From a virus: a stretch of 43,683 nt of DNA. The stretch spans positions 1 through 43,683 of the IMG/VR virus record IMGVR_UViG_3300025282_000076. One strand, given 5' to 3'. The position numbers and the translations under genes are program-made. The notes below the pieces were generated by a model. It was not told the DNA's origin and made no database searches. It worked only from the letters and a program-made list of their open reading frames with translations. Shown piece after piece: positions 16,204-24,185 of the stretch; the stretch's first letter is position 1, and every line of letters begins with the position of its first letter.

Positions 16204-18708
16204 ATGGCATATAAATATCAATCGGGTCTCGCTCAAATGAGTGGCGCCCTTACACAAGAAGGTGCTTTTAAGCTCCACAACGAAGCGGGAAGCGAAGTCG
16301 CGTCTGTATTACAGTCCGGTATTGTTTCTGGTTCCGCTGCTGGTAAGTTTGAGACACTTCAGATCGACAGTACCGAAGTTATTTCGTCTGCTCGCGCAGT
16401 CGCTAACGTCACGAGTATTGACGGTTCTGGTGACCTTACAATGGGCACAATCACAATGTCCGGTTTCTCTGTTGACGCAGATGGTGATCTCAGCGCTAAG
16501 TCGCTCATATCCACATCCACAGTCAGTGGTTCCGGTGTTGTTTACGGTTCGGCTGTCGAAGCTGACGGAGCTGCCCAGTTCGGCACTTCCGTTACAGCCG
16601 GCACTTCGTTCATCATCGGTTCTGCCGACCTGAACGAAGCCGACATGGAAAAGCTCGACGGTATCACCAATGGTACTGCAGCAGCTTCCAAGGCCGTCGT
16701 TCTCGACGCGTCCAAGGATATTACAGGTATCAATAACCTGACCGCTTCCTACTTCAAGGGCGACGGTTCCGGCATCACCAACATCAATGTTTCTAACCTT
16801 GATGCTGTTGGTTCAGACACCTGGGTCCAGTACAATGATAATGGTGAGTTTGGCGCTAGCGCTGGCTTTACATTTGATGGTACAGGTTCGGTTGCAACTT
16901 CGGTGAAGCTCTCTTCGGCTGCCGTCTCCGCTTCCGCAGCAGTTTCAGCTGCTTCTTTCGCTGCTGATGGCGCTGCCGTCCTCGGCGGTTCTTTAACCGC
17001 TGTAGGCGTTGTTGCTGGCGGAGCGATTAGCTCTGCAACCACCATTGACGGTTCCGGTGACCTTACAATGGGCACCATCACAATGACAGGTTTTGCTGTC
17101 GACGCTGATGGTGACACCAACCTTAAGTCGTTGCGAGTTGACGACGACAGCTATATTGGCTCAGACTCAGTTACTGACCTAATACAGCTTCAAGCTGATG
17201 GTGATATTATCATCAAAGACGGAGCATATGACTTTGATATTGCTTCTCACGATGGCACTAATGGTCTGTTGCTCGGTGGCGTTCTTGTTAATGCATCTGC
17301 TGCAGATCTCAACTTTACTAATGTTGCTGCTGCCGGTACTGCCGAAGCCTCCAAGGCTGTCGTCTTGGATGCATCCAAAGATATCGCTGGTCTCAATGAT
17401 GTCTCGGCTGCTAGTGTAACCTTGAGTGACCTTTCTGACAACCGCATCGCGCTTGTCGGTGCATCTGGTCTACTTCAGGACAATGCTCAGTTTACATATT
17501 CTGATTCCCGCGATGTAAATCTCGGCGGCTACGATGGACTTATCGTTTCGTCATCTGCTAGTGGTAGTAGCTATCTCATGGATGGTTACTTCTCTGTGTA
17601 TGACACTGAATCGGACATGGTCTTTGATGCGTCTGCCGCTTCTGTGCGCTCCCGTGTTAACACCAGCATTTCTGGTGCCTCGAACGTAGGTCTCTCCGTC
17701 GACAGTACGATGACCGGTGGTGCATCGATTACTGCAGTTGGGCACATTAACGTTGGCTCGTCCGGCGATTTTGTTGTCAAGATGGAAAGCAATGGTAACA
17801 TGTCTGGTTCCGGAACTCTCAGCGCCGGCGGCGAAGTTAACTTCGGCGGCGACTTGATGATGTACGGTGACAGCCTGTCGGTCTACTTTGGTCTCGACGA
17901 CGATGTTCGACTCCTGCATATTCCGGATACCGGTCTTCGTTTAAACGAGGGCATGGGACTTAGCTTCCGTGAGGGTGGTATCAACGTCTGCTCGGACGCG
18001 ACTGGCTATCTAGATATTGCCGCTGACACTGCAGTGAGAGTTCATTCGGCTCTCTCGGCTTCGGGTAACTTCTCGATCGGTGGTACTTTGAGTGCTGACA
18101 ACTTGGCTGCGGTTGCAATTGACCTCACGGCTGACTTGATGGTGATTGATGATGGCGCTTCTGGTGCTATCAAGATTTCCAGTCTTGCTGACTATGCAAC
18201 AGCTCTCGCAGCTGGTGCTAACGAAGGTCTTTCTTCCACAGCTGGTCGTCTCGGTCTTGACCTTAACGATCTCGCTGGCGCAGCTGTCAACGTTGCCGCT
18301 GATAGCATTGCTATTGTCGACGCTGATGACAACGGTTCCAAGAAGGAAAGCATTGCTGACCTCGTAACTGCCATGGCAGGTGCTGGTCTCACTGCAACCA
18401 ACGGTGTTCTTTCCGCTGATTCCGCTGCAACTCCAAACGCCATTGGCGATGAAGCTGCAACATTGGCAGAAGGTTTCAACTACGGTAACGCTGATCTCAC
18501 ATCCGCACGGGTCTGGTCTTTGCCAGCTCCATCGGAAGTGGGTGACATCGTTCACGTTAAGGCTCCAGAAAACTGCAGCTCTTCACTAACAATTACTGTC
18601 TCTGGCGGTACAATTGACGGTGCAGGCTCTGTGGTCCTTGAGTCCCCATACGCCGCAGTATCTTTGATCTGCATCAATGTCGCTAGTGATCTTTGGAGAC
18701 TCTACTAA
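16204..18708 (+). CDS. Long repetitive tail or head fibre protein
   Basis: The product is 834 residues, dominated by Ala, Ser, Gly, Asp and Thr with short beta-strand repeats. Two internal duplications are clear: DGSGDLTMGTITM near residues 73 and 282, and ASKAVVLDASKDI near 161 and 382. Other fibre-type units include YFKGDGSGITNI. The C-terminus, VVLESPYAAVSLICINV then LWRLY, resembles that of the protein at 14422, suggesting a shared trimerisation or tip domain. No tail-spike enzymatic motif or intramolecular chaperone is visible. The gene has its own strong SD and ends at a strong terminator, so it is a separate transcription unit. Whether it sits on tail or head cannot be told. Confidence 0.75.
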   Translation: MAYKYQSGLAQMSGALTQEGAFKLHNEAGSEVASVLQSGIVSGSAAGKFETLQIDSTEVISSARAVANVTSIDGSGDLTMGTITMSGFSVDADGDLSAKSLISTSTVSGSGVVYGSAVEADGAAQFGTSVTAGTSFIIGSADLNEADMEKLDGITNGTAAASKAVVLDASKDITGINNLTASYFKGDGSGITNINVSNLDAVGSDTWVQYNDNGEFGASAGFTFDGTGSVATSVKLSSAAVSASAAVSAASFAADGAAVLGGSLTAVGVVAGGAISSATTIDGSGDLTMGTITMTGFAVDADGDTNLKSLRVDDDSYIGSDSVTDLIQLQADGDIIIKDGAYDFDIASHDGTNGLLLGGVLVNASAADLNFTNVAAAGTAEASKAVVLDASKDIAGLNDVSAASVTLSDLSDNRIALVGASGLLQDNAQFTYSDSRDVNLGGYDGLIVSSSASGSSYLMDGYFSVYDTESDMVFDASAASVRSRVNTSISGASNVGLSVDSTMTGGASITAVGHINVGSSGDFVVKMESNGNMSGSGTLSAGGEVNFGGDLMMYGDSLSVYFGLDDDVRLLHIPDTGLRLNEGMGLSFREGGINVCSDATGYLDIAADTAVRVHSALSASGNFSIGGTLSADNLAAVAIDLTADLMVIDDGASGAIKISSLADYATALAAGANEGLSSTAGRLGLDLNDLAGAAVNVAADSIAIVDADDNGSKKESIADLVTAMAGAGLTATNGVLSADSAATPNAIGDEAATLAEGFNYGNADLTSARVWSLPAPSEVGDIVHVKAPENCSSSLTITVSGGTIDGAGSVVLESPYAAVSLICINVASDLWRLY
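16417..16488 (+). repeat. 72-bp repeat within the fibre gene, copy 1
   Basis: This encodes IDGSGDLTMGTITMSGF and VDADGD. A copy of the same length lies at 17044-17115, with most differences silent or conservative. It indicates growth of the fibre by internal duplication. Confidence 0.75.
17044..17115 (+). repeat. 72-bp repeat within the fibre gene, copy 2
   Basis: This is the second copy of the 16417 repeat, encoding IDGSGDLTMGTITMTGF and VDADGD. A second pair of related segments, encoding ASKAVVLDASKDI, lies at 16672-16737 and 17335-17400. The order is the same in both halves, so a block of roughly 600-660 bp was probably duplicated. Confidence 0.75.
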
Positions 18709-18747
18709 GCCGAACCTAGTTTAGCTTGGGATAGTTTCTAACTATCT

Positions 18748-18781
18748 AAGGGTGTCCTCCTTTTGGGGGGCACCCTTTTTA
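18748..18781 (+). terminator. Rho-independent terminator after the fibre gene
   Basis: AAGGGTGTCCTCC (18748-18760) pairs with GGGGGGCACCCTT (18765-18777) around a TTTT loop, with two G-U pairs. A T-run follows. It closes the fibre transcription unit 40 nt after the stop codon. Confidence 0.88.
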
Positions 18782-18835
18782 GTTTGAGAATAAGACGGAA
18801 ATAATCATCTATTAGTCATTTCGGCATCCTAAGCA

Positions 18836-18860
18836 CTATTTATTTCTGATAAGTTATCAG
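18836..18860 (+). promoter_or_regulatory. CTATTTA motif and 15-bp palindrome upstream of scaffold
   Basis: CTATTTATTT starts at 18836, 40 nt before the scaffold ATG. It is followed directly by CTGATAAGTTATCAG (18846-18860), a perfect 7-bp inverted repeat around one base. The heptamer is the recurrent candidate late motif. The palindrome could be an operator or an mRNA hairpin. The ribosome-binding site TGGAG follows. Confidence 0.45.
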
Positions 18861-18875
18861 ATCTGGAGTAATCTT

Positions 18876-19988
18876 ATGTCTTCACTATTAGAAGAAGCAA
18901 TCGTAGACGCTAAAGCCCTCAAGGAAGCCGCATTAAAAAATGCAGAAGATGCTGTCCTAAACAAATACTCAGGAGAAGTCAAGCGAGCACTTGACACTCT
19001 TCTGGAGCAAGATGAGGTGGGATTAGAGGAAGATTCTACGGACGGCGAAGATCTCATGGAGTTCACTGAGGACCTCCCATTTGCTTTTGCAAACGAAGAG
19101 GTCGATGGAATTGCTGAAGAAGAAATCGTAGAGATTGATTTCGATGCTCTTAAAGCTCGTCTAGAAGAGGAAGATGAAGTTGTAGAGGAAGACGCCCTAA
19201 ATGATGCCCTCGGTATGGCCGACGAGCTTGAAGAGGGTAGCATGGAAGTAGACCCTAGCGTTGACGTCGCGTCTGAAGAGGGATCCCCCATGGATCAAGC
19301 GGCAGTGCACGGCAATTCCGTCGACGATCAAGATATTGAAGATGCCGCCGTCGAAGAAGCATGTGAAGATGAAGAGATTAACCTTACAGAAGATATGATC
19401 GCAGACCTTATAGAAGAACTCACTGTTGATATGACGCCACGCCCGCAGGGATGGTCATCCGGCAACTCTGCCTATAACAGTGTACTACAGGCTAATGATC
19501 AAGCCATGGCAGCTGCAGCCGCCAATGCCCTCGATGAAGAAGAGGAAGTAGAGGAAGAGGTACAGACTGTCGATACAGTTTCTGACGCCGCCCTCTTTGA
19601 GACAAAGATCTCAGAACTTACAGATTCTAACAGAGAGCTACGTGCTCTCGTTATGGAAGCCAAGGATCAGCTCATGAAGCTGAACTTGGATAACGCCAAG
19701 CTTGTTTATCAAAACAAGGCTTTGAATAGCGCCTCCTTGAATGAGCGACAAAAAACACAAATTGTCGAAGCTGTTCAATCTGCCAATTCTGTTGAAGAAA
19801 CGGGTATGATTTTTGAAACGATTCAAAACGCAGTGGGGTCCGCGCCAGATCAGCGCACACGACCACAGACACTTCGTGAAGCGGTTCAGAGACCTACATC
19901 CTTATTACTCAACTCCCGAAAAAACAACGAGGCTACTAAAGACCCAAATATGGGTCGTATGCTGCGTTTAGCAGGTTTGAATAAATAA
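18876..19988 (+). CDS. Prohead scaffold protein (T4 gp22-like)
   Basis: The product is 370 residues (T4 gp22 is 269) and sits directly before the major capsid gene, as in T4. It is extremely acidic through residues ~45-235, with many Glu/Asp runs. A helical coiled-coil-like region (SELTDSNRELRALVMEAKDQ) and a basic C-terminal tail (LREAVQRPTSLLL, then MGRMLRLAGLNK) follow. That C-terminal 'R.L.LAGL' ending is common in T4-type scaffolds. The sequence ELEEGS contains a LEE|G site fitting the gp21 cleavage rule, so the core would be degraded on maturation. It is transcribed after the terminator at 18748 and has its own leader. The assignment rests on composition, ending and position. Confidence 0.8.
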   Translation: MSSLLEEAIVDAKALKEAALKNAEDAVLNKYSGEVKRALDTLLEQDEVGLEEDSTDGEDLMEFTEDLPFAFANEEVDGIAEEEIVEIDFDALKARLEEEDEVVEEDALNDALGMADELEEGSMEVDPSVDVASEEGSPMDQAAVHGNSVDDQDIEDAAVEEACEDEEINLTEDMIADLIEELTVDMTPRPQGWSSGNSAYNSVLQANDQAMAAAAANALDEEEEVEEEVQTVDTVSDAALFETKISELTDSNRELRALVMEAKDQLMKLNLDNAKLVYQNKALNSASLNERQKTQIVEAVQSANSVEETGMIFETIQNAVGSAPDQRTRPQTLREAVQRPTSLLLNSRKNNEATKDPNMGRMLRLAGLNK

Positions 19989-20024
19989 TGACATTCATTA
20001 ATAACAATATTAGGAGGTTTTAAT

Positions 20025-21806
20025 ATGTCTATCGTCGAGAAATTGACCGAAGGCATCGTAAATCGTGATCTCTCAGCTGAAGGTGCTGCTCTCATTAATA
20101 AGTGGGAACAGACAGGTCTTCTTGAGGGTCTAGGTGACGATACCGTTCGGAATGGAATGGCGCGTTTGCTTGAGAACCAAGCAAAAGAGCTACTCCGTGA
20201 GTCTTCCAGCATGAGTGCTGGTGACGTCCAGGGTTTTGCAGCAGTTGCATTCCCACTTGTACGCCGAGTATTCGGCAACTTGATCGCTAACGAACTCGTA
20301 AGCGTTCAGCCCATGAGCTTACCTTCTGGCCTCATCTTCTTCCTTGATTTTGAGTTCGGTGGTAACGCTAACAGCACAGCTAATCGTCTTGGTTTCGACA
20401 CCAACACTTCCCTCTATGGTGGTGGTGTGGTCGGTTCCCAGATCACTGGTGGTGTTAATTTGGATGGTAACAATGGCACAGCTGCCCAGGGACCATACAA
20501 CTTACGCAACGGTTACGCGTCGCCAACAGGATCTTTGACCACAGGGGACATTGCTCCAGTTTGCTCCGGTACCCTCGGCGCAGGCGGACAGGTTACATCC
20601 GTATCCACGGTCCCAGGTGCAGCCGGCTCCAACACGGGCTTTGCTGACCTTACTGCCGCAGAGATCAATCAGGTCCTACGCTTCGACCCCGATCTCGTAT
20701 CTGGTTCTAGCTTCTGCATCGGAGAGGTTGATATCTCTACGGCTACTTCCCAGTTTAACCGCATGGATCTTACAGCTATGTCTGCTACTCCAGGCGCCGG
20801 CTACCTCGCTTCCGCGGGTGATCTTATCACTCGTTTGAGCGCTCTCAGCCGATCCTTTGATGATCCAGATACAGTTGATTCCGACCTTGCACGAATTGTT
20901 GTTGTTACAACCGGTTCCGCGATAGAGGCCGAGGAATTCCTCGATAACTTTACCCTCTCGATCGCTATCGATGACGATTTCGTCAACGGTGGTGCACTCG
21001 GTTCGGTTCAGGGTGATCCGGTCTGGGGACTTGAAGGCGCCGCCGGCATCCCAGAGATCGACATCAAGGTCGACTCCGTGGCTGTCACAGCTGTCACCAA
21101 GAAGCTCAAGGCTAAGTGGACCCCAGAATTGGGTCAGGACCTCAACGCATACCACAACTTGGATGCTGAGGTTGAGCTTACTCAGATCCTTTCTGAGCAG
21201 ATCGCTCTTGAGATTGACCGCGAGATCCTTGAGGACCTCGTAGTTGACGCCCGTGCCGGAATCCGGTACTGGTCGCGTTCCCCAGGTAAGTTTGTTAACC
21301 GCGAGACAGGTGCCGAGATCGGTGCTTCTGGCGCTCCAGACTTCACTGGTAACGTGTCCGAGTGGTACGAGACTCTCATTGAGACCATCAATGACGTCTC
21401 TGCACAGATCCACCGCAAGACTCTGCGTGGTGCTGCCAACTTCATCGTCTGCGGACCAGAAGTTGCTAACATCCTTGAGTTCACAGCTGGTTTCCGTGCT
21501 AACGTAACTGCTGATAGCGACCGCGGTGACGCGGGTGCTGTTAAGGTTGGTTCCCTCTCCAAGAAGCTCGACATCTTTGTCGATCCATACTTCATGCGTA
21601 ACGTGATCCTCGTTGGTCGCCGCGGAAGTTCCTTCCTTGAGAGTGGTTATGTGTATGCACCTTATGTGCCGCTGCAGACCACACCTACTATCTTCGGTGT
21701 AGAGGACTTTGTACCTCGTAAGGGTGTCATGACCCGCTATGCCAAGAAGATGGTTCGTCCAGACATGTACGGTCTTGTTATCTGTGGAGACATGGTAACA
21801 GGCTAA
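20025..21806 (+). CDS. Major capsid protein (T4 gp23-like)
   Basis: The product is 593 residues (T4 gp23 is 521). The N-terminal ~60 residues are a helical propeptide. LLRE|SSS places a predicted gp21 cleavage after E59, fitting the (L/I)xE|S rule; T4 cleaves after E65. The mature start is followed by the family segment FAAVAFPLVRRVFGNLIANE and VQPMSLPSGLIFFLDF. The C-terminal part contains KKMVRPDMYGLVICGDM, typical of this family's end. A Gly/Asn/Ser-rich stretch at ~115-215 is the probable insertion domain, larger than in T4. A strong SD (TTAGGAGG) supports high expression, and a strong terminator follows. No separate gp24-type vertex gene is seen in the window. Confidence 0.95.
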   Translation: MSIVEKLTEGIVNRDLSAEGAALINKWEQTGLLEGLGDDTVRNGMARLLENQAKELLRESSSMSAGDVQGFAAVAFPLVRRVFGNLIANELVSVQPMSLPSGLIFFLDFEFGGNANSTANRLGFDTNTSLYGGGVVGSQITGGVNLDGNNGTAAQGPYNLRNGYASPTGSLTTGDIAPVCSGTLGAGGQVTSVSTVPGAAGSNTGFADLTAAEINQVLRFDPDLVSGSSFCIGEVDISTATSQFNRMDLTAMSATPGAGYLASAGDLITRLSALSRSFDDPDTVDSDLARIVVVTTGSAIEAEEFLDNFTLSIAIDDDFVNGGALGSVQGDPVWGLEGAAGIPEIDIKVDSVAVTAVTKKLKAKWTPELGQDLNAYHNLDAEVELTQILSEQIALEIDREILEDLVVDARAGIRYWSRSPGKFVNRETGAEIGASGAPDFTGNVSEWYETLIETINDVSAQIHRKTLRGAANFIVCGPEVANILEFTAGFRANVTADSDRGDAGAVKVGSLSKKLDIFVDPYFMRNVILVGRRGSSFLESGYVYAPYVPLQTTPTIFGVEDFVPRKGVMTRYAKKMVRPDMYGLVICGDMVTG

Positions 21807-21834
21807 TAAAGTCTGACGTAAGGTCAAAATAGTT

Positions 21835-21868
21835 AAAGCCCCGTCTCTTTTGAGGCGGGGCTTTCTAT
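21835..21868 (+). terminator. Rho-independent terminator after the major capsid gene
   Basis: AAAGCCCCGTCTC (21835-21847) pairs with GAGGCGGGGCTTT (21852-21864) around TTTT, with a single T-G wobble. The stem is 13 bp and GC-rich, ending in a short T-tract. It isolates the abundant capsid transcript. Confidence 0.9.
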
Positions 21869-21871
21869 TTA
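21865..21871 (+). promoter_or_regulatory. CTATTTA motif upstream of the neck gene
   Basis: CTATTTA directly follows the terminator stem and lies 33 nt before the ATG at 21898. This terminator-then-heptamer arrangement recurs at 28771-28815 and, more weakly, at 13935. It is a candidate late promoter element by recurrence only. Confidence 0.4.
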
Positions 21872-21897
21872 GTAATGTATTAATAGAGGAACTTTAG

Positions 21898-23166
21898 ATG
21901 GCCATCCCTAATCTTAACCCCGCTTCGACATCGAACACCAATATCTTGCCAGCCACTGGCTCTACCGTTAACGTTGTTGCAACTCTACCATTTGGGGTGT
22001 ATGATGCTTCTCCCTATTTCATTTCCGGCGCCTCAGACCAAGTAGCCTATACATATAAGAAGCTCGGCGGCGACGTCTTAGACATTGAATTAACTGAGGG
22101 GAATGTGTATGCTGCCTACGAGGAAGCCGTACTAGAGTATTCGTATCTTGTTAATCTTCACCAAACAAAGAATAGTCTGTCGTCATATCTAGGATCTAGC
22201 ACAGGATCCTTTGATCAAGACGGACAAATCCAATCCGGCTCTGCGCTCTCTGGTTCGGATATCGCTTTGCGGTACCCTCGATTTGAGTACGGATATGTCC
22301 GGAGAGTCACAGAACAGATGTCCACCGAAGCCGGCATGGGGGGTACTGTGCCGATTTACTCTGCCTCGGTGGATAGAGTGACAGGACAGCAGGATTATGA
22401 CCTTCAATCACTCATTTCAGCATCCTCCGCCAACAGCTCGTCGCTCCCATACTATCAGCAAGTTCAAGATAAACGTATTATTGTACGAAAAGTCTTCTTT
22501 AGAACGCCAAGAGCCATGTGGCGTTTTTATGGCTACTATGGGGGATTCTCAGTTGTAGGGAACCTGCGAACGTATGGGCAGTACGCGGACGATTCAACCT
22601 TTGAGATTGTCCCAACATGGCAGAACAAGCTTCAAGCCATGGCATACGAGGACGCCCTCTATACGCGCGTCTCTCATTACTCCTATGAGATCAAGGACAA
22701 TATGCTCCGTATATATCCTCAGCCTGATCGTACTAGTCCCGACAAATACTGGGTCCAATTTACAATTGAAAACCAGTATGAGCCTTGGGATGAAACCGGC
22801 CGCGGCGAGAATGGTGCTAAAGGGATCAACAATCTTAATACACTTCCTTTTGAGAATATTCCTTATGAAAAGATTAACTCAATTGGTAAACAGTGGATCC
22901 GGCGCTTTGCATTAGCTCTTACTAAAGAGATGCTAGGACAGGTCCGCGGCAAGTTCTCCACTGTGCCGATCCCCGGCGAGAGTGTTACCCTCAATGCTAG
23001 TGAATTGTTGGGGCAAGCCCGAACAGAACAGGACAACTTAAGAACTGAGCTGAAAGCTATTTTGGAGGAGACTACCTACGCCAATTTGGCAATTCTGGAC
23101 GCATCGCTGCAAGACTCCACCAAGAAGATTACTGAAAATGTGCCCACCGGCATCTTTGTAGGGTAA
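21898..23166 (+). CDS. Head-tail connector/neck protein (T4 gp13 position)
   Basis: The product is 422 residues. The N-terminal ~30 residues are low complexity. Then comes a helical, acidic segment (LTEGNVYAAYEEAVLEYSYL), a Ser/Gly-rich loop, and a beta-rich centre with an unusually aromatic stretch (AMWRFYGYYGGF). The C-terminus has WIRRFALALTKEMLGQVRGK and VPIPGESVTLNASELLGQ, followed by a coiled helix. This pattern fits head-completion proteins that join the portal to the tail. Together with the gp14-like protein at 14422 and the gp15-like gene just downstream, gp13 is the best guess. I cannot align it residue by residue with T4 gp13. Confidence 0.55.
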   Translation: MAIPNLNPASTSNTNILPATGSTVNVVATLPFGVYDASPYFISGASDQVAYTYKKLGGDVLDIELTEGNVYAAYEEAVLEYSYLVNLHQTKNSLSSYLGSSTGSFDQDGQIQSGSALSGSDIALRYPRFEYGYVRRVTEQMSTEAGMGGTVPIYSASVDRVTGQQDYDLQSLISASSANSSSLPYYQQVQDKRIIVRKVFFRTPRAMWRFYGYYGGFSVVGNLRTYGQYADDSTFEIVPTWQNKLQAMAYEDALYTRVSHYSYEIKDNMLRIYPQPDRTSPDKYWVQFTIENQYEPWDETGRGENGAKGINNLNTLPFENIPYEKINSIGKQWIRRFALALTKEMLGQVRGKFSTVPIPGESVTLNASELLGQARTEQDNLRTELKAILEETTYANLAILDASLQDSTKKITENVPTGIFVG

Positions 23167-23171
23167 CAATA

Positions 23172-24119
23172 ATGACGCGAAGCAAAAGAACACAGGAAGA
23201 GATCCAAAATACAGAAGCCACAAAGTATGACTACATCGGCGATCCTAAGGTGGAAGCTCACCTGCATGAGATTGAGTTCCCATCCTCCACGCTAGAGACA
23301 ATTGATACAGCAATGCTTCAATTTATTGATGAGACACTTAATATTTCCACGACAACTAACGATGGATTTGAAAAAGTCCCAGTCTTATGGGTAACAGCAG
23401 AACGCGCTTACCAAATTAAGCACAATAAAGACCTGCGAGACAAAGAAGAAACCCTCGTCCTTCCTCTGATTACAGTTAACAGGGCGAGCGTTATTAAAGA
23501 TCCACTCTTTAAAGGTACAGTCTGGGCTAATCTTTATCCCGAACCGGATGCTAAAGGGGGCACGATCACTATAGCCCGACAAATAAATCAGAAGAAGACA
23601 GCAGAATTTCAGAATGCGCAAGCTAATCGTCGACGCGGCGCCGGAGGCAACAAGGTCGCCAGCAAGATGAAGAATACAAACAAACGCAACATGTCTGCTG
23701 CCAAAACAGTCTACGAGACCATTACTATTCCTATTCCTACTTGGGTTAAGATTGTATATGAGATTACTGTGAGATCAGAATATCAGCAGCAACTCAACAC
23801 AATGATTACTCCATTTATGACAATTTCGGGCAACTCCCGAACCCCGCGCCGTATTACCAACGAAGGACACTTCTACGAGATCTTCATCGATGGTAATTTT
23901 ACAGACACCTCTAATCAGGCTAATCTAGGCATGGAGCAACGCAATTACGAAACTACCATCAATATCGAAACGCTGGGTTATTTGATCGGAGACGGCGAAA
24001 ACCAAGAAAAACCCAAGATTGTGAAGCGCGAAAACGCAGTTGATTTTCAGTTTGCTCGCGAAAGAACAATCGTTGGAGATATACCCGACACGATTAAAGA
24101 CGGATTTTATAGAGAATAG
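23172..24119 (+). CDS. Tail completion / sheath stabiliser protein (T4 gp15-like)
   Basis: The product is 315 residues and starts 5 nt after the previous gene. The segment PIPTWVKIVYEITVRSEYQQ then MITPFM resembles T4 gp15's PSPIKMIYELSIFTRYED then ILPYF in order and spacing. The following NYETTINIETLGYLIG corresponds to the strand pair near the gp15 C-terminus. A basic, probably flexible insert lies at ~140-175 (RRRGAGGNKVASKMKNTNKR). In T4, gp15 caps the sheath and tube and joins the tail to the head. The place directly before the sheath gene supports this. The resemblance is by eye and moderate. Confidence 0.6.
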   Translation: MTRSKRTQEEIQNTEATKYDYIGDPKVEAHLHEIEFPSSTLETIDTAMLQFIDETLNISTTTNDGFEKVPVLWVTAERAYQIKHNKDLRDKEETLVLPLITVNRASVIKDPLFKGTVWANLYPEPDAKGGTITIARQINQKKTAEFQNAQANRRRGAGGNKVASKMKNTNKRNMSAAKTVYETITIPIPTWVKIVYEITVRSEYQQQLNTMITPFMTISGNSRTPRRITNEGHFYEIFIDGNFTDTSNQANLGMEQRNYETTINIETLGYLIGDGENQEKPKIVKRENAVDFQFARERTIVGDIPDTIKDGFYRE

Positions 24120-24130
24120 TACCATTCAGA

Positions 24131-24148
24131 CTATTTAACACTATTTAC
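24131..24148 (+). promoter_or_regulatory. Tandem CTATTTA motifs upstream of the sheath gene
   Basis: CTATTTAACA (24131) and CTATTTACTT (24141) stand exactly 10 bp apart, 55 and 45 nt before the sheath ATG. They lie in a 66-nt gap that otherwise holds only a TAGGAG ribosome-binding site. Tandem copies upstream of one of the most abundant virion proteins fit a promoter role. Confidence 0.45.
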
Positions 24149-24185
24149 TTTTGAACATTTCTTAATGTGTAGGAGAACATAACTA

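Noticed and set aside
20676-21827. 383-codon minus-strand open frame across the capsid gene
   Set aside because: The plus strand encodes an unmistakable gp23-type protein. The antisense frame has shadow composition (rich in Val, Ser, Asp, Thr and Cys) and no coherent motif.
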